Assembly (NCBI RefSeq): GCF_000620165.1
Contig: NZ_JHVN01000009.1
Coordinates: 62,001 to 126,000, forward strand
Origin: Anoxybacillus tepidamans PS2
GTDB lineage: Bacteria > Bacillota > Bacilli > Bacillales > Anoxybacillaceae
Length of the DNA stretch: 64,000 nucleotides
Direction: 5' to 3'
Shown here one piece after another: positions 60,673 to 64,000 of this stretch. The notes under the pieces were generated by a model. That model ran no database searches, was not told the DNA's origin, and worked only from the letters and a program-made list of their open reading frames with translations. The position numbers and the translations under genes were made by a program. How positions within the stretch are numbered: the stretch's first letter is position 1; the number at the start of each line of letters is the position of its first letter.

Positions 60673-61036
60673 TTTAGGTAGCCGAAATATACAGGTGACC
60701 CGTGAATAAATTTATTTAGCCGAGGACTTGTCTATTTCGGTAATATTCATTAATCATCTACATAGTATCTATATAGGTAAATGTACTACTTTAAGAATAA
60801 GGAGAGGAAACATAAGAATGACGAGAACAGCATTAGGTTTTCATTGTAAATAAAAGAGAGGGTAGCAATATATGGTAGACATTTATTATTAGAAAAGAAC
60901 ATTGGCTGGTCATCAAGTAAGACTGAGAGCTGGATTCTTTTTAGATAAATTCTCCTAAGTAAAATTATTAAATCATGGCTGGAATAGAAAAGAAATCTTG
61001 CTTTAAACATTATAAACTACTGGGGGTAAAGGTAAA
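60673..61036 (+). other. intergenic region with a possible leader peptide
   Basis: No full gene. AAGGAGAGG followed by an 11-codon frame (60818-60853, MTRTALGFHCK) is the only translation-like signal; it could be a leader peptide or the relic of a gene. The rest is AT-rich. Confidence 0.4.
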
Positions 61037-61540
61037 ATGTCAACTCCTAACATTCCTAACATTACACCTACTATATCTTTAACGCGTTGTGAAACTATCC
61101 ATTTATTGTTATCATCCATTGCCTTAGAAGAAATTGGACTGTCGCATATTTTGAATGCTGAGGGTGAAAAGCTTCAGCATTTTTTGAAAACGTGCCCTGA
61201 TGATTTACATGATTATTTGCAAATAAATGAAAGTATTAATCAAATCCTTCGTACGATAGTGAAGTCTCAAATATTATTACAATTCAAATTAGAAAATGTT
61301 ATTTCTTTGGATTGTGATGCATGTTGTGAAAGTTCCTCTCATTGTGAGCACCATGATTGTAGTAGGTGTTGTAAAAAATGTTCTCATCATAAGCATTGTA
61401 ATTGTGATAAATGCCATGAAAAACACTCTCAGCACAAACCGCGCGGCTGCCCGCAACAAGATCCTAAAAATCATTCGTGCTATGATTTTTTCCGAAACTA
61501 TTATAATCTTTACTGTGATGAGCAGCGTGATGAAGAATGA
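61037..61540 (+). CDS. Cys/His-rich spore-coat-like protein sharing the collagen protein's N-terminal domain
   Basis: A 167-residue protein. Residues 1-95 are clearly homologous to the N-terminal domain of the collagen-like protein (PNIPNITPTISLTRCETIHL, then LEEIGLSHILNAEGEKLQHF). Instead of a stalk, residues 95-150 form a tail very rich in Cys, His and Lys (DCDACCESSSHCEHHDCSR, continuing CCKKCSHHKHCNCDKCHEKH), like metal-binding or cross-linked spore coat proteins. The shared domain could bind the same partner or the spore surface. GGGGG precedes the ATG. Function is not known. Confidence 0.8.
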   Translation: MSTPNIPNITPTISLTRCETIHLLLSSIALEEIGLSHILNAEGEKLQHFLKTCPDDLHDYLQINESINQILRTIVKSQILLQFKLENVISLDCDACCESSSHCEHHDCSRCCKKCSHHKHCNCDKCHEKHSQHKPRGCPQQDPKNHSCYDFFRNYYNLYCDEQRDEE

Positions 61541-61614
61541 CTTTATTCTTAAAGTATGATATACATTTTCTATATTACTTAGAGGGCATGATTAAGTATG
61601 GAAGGAGAAAGTAA

Positions 61615-62085
61615 ATGCAAAACAAACACCCGTCTATACAAGATGCATTCATTAAAAGCGAAGCAAGTTACTTCAAATACTTTCAGTCCTTCTGCCAATA
61701 TATTATTAATTATTTTTTTTCTCTGTCTTATTGTCACTCTTCTCAGCAGGAGCAGCTTCTTGCTGAGAGGTATCTCCTTCAGTCCTTAATGTTAATGGAG
61801 AAAGTTCATATGCATCTTTACTTTCGTCGCATTCTTTTGGGACAACTAGGCTTTTTAGAAAAAGAAGCAAAGTGTTATGATCAAAGGAATAAAAATTGCC
61901 ATACTTTAAGGTATTTAATGAATATCATTCGTCAACATCAATTTTTGAAAGAGGAACATAAACATCTTTGTAAAAAAATTACATCTCAAATACTGACTTA
62001 CTACTCATCTGAAGGGAATATTAGAATTATAATAGATGCCCCGTTGGTTCCACCATGGAAACCGGAATCTCAATCACTCTCTTAA
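61615..62085 (+). CDS. unknown helical protein in the spore-surface locus
   Basis: A 156-residue protein with no domain I recognise. It is mostly helical with several Cys, His and aromatic residues (SEASYFKYFQSFCQYIINYF, then AERYLLQSLMLMEKVHMHLY). AAGGAGAAAG before the ATG supports translation. The next glycosyltransferase gene starts 19 bases after its end, so the two are probably co-transcribed. It may be another coat-associated protein; that is inference. Confidence 0.6.
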   Translation: MQNKHPSIQDAFIKSEASYFKYFQSFCQYIINYFFSLSYCHSSQQEQLLAERYLLQSLMLMEKVHMHLYFRRILLGQLGFLEKEAKCYDQRNKNCHTLRYLMNIIRQHQFLKEEHKHLCKKITSQILTYYSSEGNIRIIIDAPLVPPWKPESQSLS

Positions 62086-62104
62086 ATCAAATAAAGGTTG
62101 TGAT

Positions 62105-63142
62105 GTGTCAATGGGCAATCCATCTATTTCGTTGTGCATGATGGTAAAGAATGAGGAAGACTTTATCGAACAATGTTTAGCCAGTGTGCAAGAAGTAGTA
62201 AATGAAATCATCATCGTAGACACTGGATCTACTGATAATACTATATCTATTTGTGGAAAATTCCAAACAAAGATATATCAATATGCCTGGAATAATCATT
62301 TTGCTGATGCACGAAATTTTGGTTTGTCTAAAGCTAGTGGAGACTGGATTTTATGGATGGATGCTGATGAGGAGTTAGAGCAAGGCAAAAGCGATCTAAT
62401 ACGGCAATCAATCCAGAAAACGAAATCACCTGTACTTTTATTGCCTATAATCAATTATTACGGAGATGGGTTTCCAGTTCAAGAAAACCAGACTTTTTTA
62501 TGCTATCAGCCGCGCCTCTTTCGAAATCGTGTGGGCATTCAATTTTTGAATCGAATTCATGAAACACTACATTTACCAGACGATTTTCTTTCATATGATC
62601 TATCTGAAACTGTTGATGTTTCTTTGCATCATTATGGATATATAAAAGAAGTCACACAAAGAAAAAATAAAGGATATCGCAATAAACAGTTACTAATGGA
62701 AGAAATGAATGACCCTAACCACAGCCCTTGGGTTGAATATCATTTAGCAAGCGAGTTCTATCGTGAAAATAATTATACTCTTGCTTTTAGCTATATTAAT
62801 GCCTCCATCCTAAAATTTTTACTTCATCAAATGAAGCCACCGGCTATCGCATATCGCCTTAAATACGCGATATTAATGGAAACAAATAGTATTGATGGAG
62901 CATGGCCTGGTATTGAGAAAGCCATACTTTTGTATCCAGACTATGTCGATCTTCATTTTATTAAAGGGTATATCCTGTTTCAAAAGGGCATGTATAAAGA
63001 GGCTTTAGCTGCATTTGAAAAATGTCTAGAACTTGGTGAAGATAATATAAACTACCTGATTTTGAGGGGAACAGGAAGTTTTAAGGCGATTAAATATAAA
63101 GAATTGTGCCTAAATAAAATAGAAACAGAAAATACGTTTTAA
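62105..63142 (+). CDS. family 2 glycosyltransferase with TPR region, spore locus
   Basis: A 345-residue soluble protein of the same family as those at 35678 and 38146: ISLCMMVKNEEDFIEQCLAS, IIIVDTGSTDNTISICGKF and the DAD motif in WILWMDADEELEQG, then a helical TPR-like C-terminal third (SPWVEYHLASEFYRENNYTL; YKEALAAFEKCLELG). It lies after the collagen-like and Cys-rich genes. In the B. anthracis/cereus group, glycosyltransferases of this kind are encoded near bclA, so transfer to the GPT stalk is plausible. I use the GTG at 62105, with AAAGG eight bases upstream; the longer frame begins inside the previous gene. Confidence 0.78.
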   Translation: MSMGNPSISLCMMVKNEEDFIEQCLASVQEVVNEIIIVDTGSTDNTISICGKFQTKIYQYAWNNHFADARNFGLSKASGDWILWMDADEELEQGKSDLIRQSIQKTKSPVLLLPIINYYGDGFPVQENQTFLCYQPRLFRNRVGIQFLNRIHETLHLPDDFLSYDLSETVDVSLHHYGYIKEVTQRKNKGYRNKQLLMEEMNDPNHSPWVEYHLASEFYRENNYTLAFSYINASILKFLLHQMKPPAIAYRLKYAILMETNSIDGAWPGIEKAILLYPDYVDLHFIKGYILFQKGMYKEALAAFEKCLELGEDNINYLILRGTGSFKAIKYKELCLNKIETENTF

Positions 63143-63159
63143 CATATTCACTAGGAAGT

Positions 63160-63190
63160 CTCCCACCTTTAAACGACGTATAGGTGGGAG
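63160..63190 (+). terminator. hairpin after the glycosyltransferase gene
   Basis: CTCCCACCT (63160-63168) pairs with AGGTGGGAG (63182-63190). The tail GGATTTAT is not a normal T-run, so it may also be the end hairpin of an IS200/IS605-like remnant. Confidence 0.5.
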
Positions 63191-63201
63191 GGATTTATGC
63201 T

Positions 63202-63333
63202 GTGAGTTTTATTAAACCCAAGAATTTGGGGGATTATTTAATTTCAATTGATTACGCTAATATTTTTGAACCGATCTTACATTTAATGAAGAATAAAATT
63301 GATATTATAAATGTTTCTTCAAGTTTTATATAG
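63202..63333 (+). CDS. possible 43-residue small protein or gene remnant
   Basis: GTG start with GGGAGGG nine bases upstream, reading SFIKPKNLGDYLISIDYANI and on to ILHLMKNKIDIINVSSSFI before TAG. It reads like real protein but has no known match and is very short, so it may be the start of a lost gene. The rest of 63143-63497 holds no gene. Confidence 0.3.
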   Translation: MSFIKPKNLGDYLISIDYANIFEPILHLMKNKIDIINVSSSFI

Positions 63334-63497
63334 CGTAAGAATTTGTATACCTTTTGAAAAAATATATATTCGACTGTTCGGATTAATCGATGATCAGGTC
63401 CCATTTTGAAATTTAAATACAGCTCTGTATATGGGGAAATCGTAGCACATAAAATGAAAGTAGCTCCTCTAACGAAATAAAGAAAAGCATCATGCAA

Positions 63498-64000
63498 TTA
63501 AATTTTATTAAAATATTTCTTGAAAAACTCTTCATTATATTGCACTCGAGCATCTGTTGGTTTATATTTTTTTGCTTGATTATGATGCTCAAATGATAGT
63601 TCTTTTTCTCCGATGTGCCAGTAGCAGAAGCATAATTGTAAATGCGGATACCATGTTGAATAGCTGCTCTGTCTAAAGCCCATAGTGTCTTCAAGGTCTA
63701 CTTCCAGTGCTAGCCGATACCAAAGAATTGCTTTTTTGAACATTCCTCTTTCTTTGTACAAGTCTCCAAGTCTACAAGAGACTTCTGGTCTTGGAACATC
63801 ATACATAATAGAACGAGCAAGAGCCTCGATTTCTTTCTCCGTGTTACCTAAATTTCTGTAACATGATGCTAAGTTAATGCAAGCGCGAATTTCGTCCTCA
63901 ATCCATCCTTTTTTGGTCTCTAAGAAATTCTGATAATACATAATTGCTTTTTCAAACTGGCCGTGATCTGCTAATTCATTAGCATAATAAAATAAATCTC
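63498..64000 (-). CDS. C-terminal part of a TPR glycosyltransferase (runs off the window)
   Basis: The - strand frame is open from the stop at 63498 to the window end; at least 167 residues are visible. They form TPR-type repeats (YYANELADHGQFEKAIMYYQ; INLASCYRNLGNTEKEIEA; CRLGDLYKERGMFKKAILWY) and end YKPTDARVQYNEEFFKKYF. This is the usual C-terminus of Firmicute family 2 glycosyltransferases with TPRs, so the N-terminal GT-A domain should lie beyond 64000. It is convergent with the glycosyltransferase gene at 62105. Confidence 0.75.
   Translation of the reverse strand, partial: DLFYYANELADHGQFEKAIMYYQNFLETKKGWIEDEIRACINLASCYRNLGNTEKEIEALARSIMYDVPRPEVSCRLGDLYKERGMFKKAILWYRLALEVDLEDTMGFRQSSYSTWYPHLQLCFCYWHIGEKELSFEHHNQAKKYKPTDARVQYNEEFFKKYFNKI

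Overview
The window reads as the chromosome of a motile, spore-forming, moderately AT-rich Gram-positive rod of the Bacillaceae, most like Anoxybacillus, Parageobacillus or Geobacillus. The evidence is a Bacillus-type gene order (degS-degU-comF-flgM-flgKL-fliW-csrA-hag-fliD-fliST-hpf-secA-prfB-ftsEX), strong GGAGG ribosome sites, TagO, GtaB and LCP wall enzymes, sigma-D and sigma-H type promoters, and a BclA-like spore surface protein. No tRNA, rRNA, intact insertion sequence, prophage or CRISPR array was seen.

Region 1 (about 1-14.7 kb, + strand) is a surface-polysaccharide cluster. It has tagO, the five enzyme types that convert UDP-GlcNAc to UDP-2,3-diacetamido-mannuronic acid (dehydrogenase, oxidoreductase, aminotransferase, acetyltransferase, 2-epimerase), a Wzz-like co-polymerase, a flippase, a polymerase, three glycosyltransferases and UTP-glucose-1-phosphate uridylyltransferase. 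Region 2 (14.7-20.2 kb, - strand) holds wall genes: a SpoIID/LytB-like protein, an SH3 protein, a six-SH3 amidase and an LCP ligase.

Region 3 (20.3-35.3 kb) runs yvyE, degSU, a degV gene and comFA/comFC, then a late flagellar block. The FliK-like/FlhB-like pair (YlqG, YlqH) and a YaaR protein sit behind a near-perfect sigma-D promoter, followed by yvyF-flgM-flgN-flgK-flgL-yviE-fliW-csrA-hag. The hag leader carries a consensus CsrA site, so the FliW-CsrA-flagellin circuit is complete here.

Region 4 (35.3-45.5 kb) is an accessory island between hag and flaG. It has two TPR-containing family 2 glycosyltransferases with a scrambled glycosyltransferase remnant between them, decayed DNA, and a cyclic-di-GMP-I riboswitch with a terminator in front of a giant secreted fibronectin-III repeat protein. 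Region 5 (45.8-58.6 kb) returns to core genes: flaG-fliD-fliS-fliT, hpf, secA, prfB (with its programmed frameshift), a YitT protein, cytochrome c-551, ftsE-ftsX and an M23 peptidase with a coiled coil.

Region 6 (58.6-64 kb) looks like a spore-surface locus. It has a collagen-like BclA-type protein, a Cys/His-rich protein sharing its N-terminal domain, an unknown helical protein, and two more glycosyltransferase/TPR genes, one running off the window end. The most interesting signals are the riboswitch-controlled giant protein inside the motility locus and the use of one TPR-glycosyltransferase family beside both flagellin and a collagen-like spore protein.
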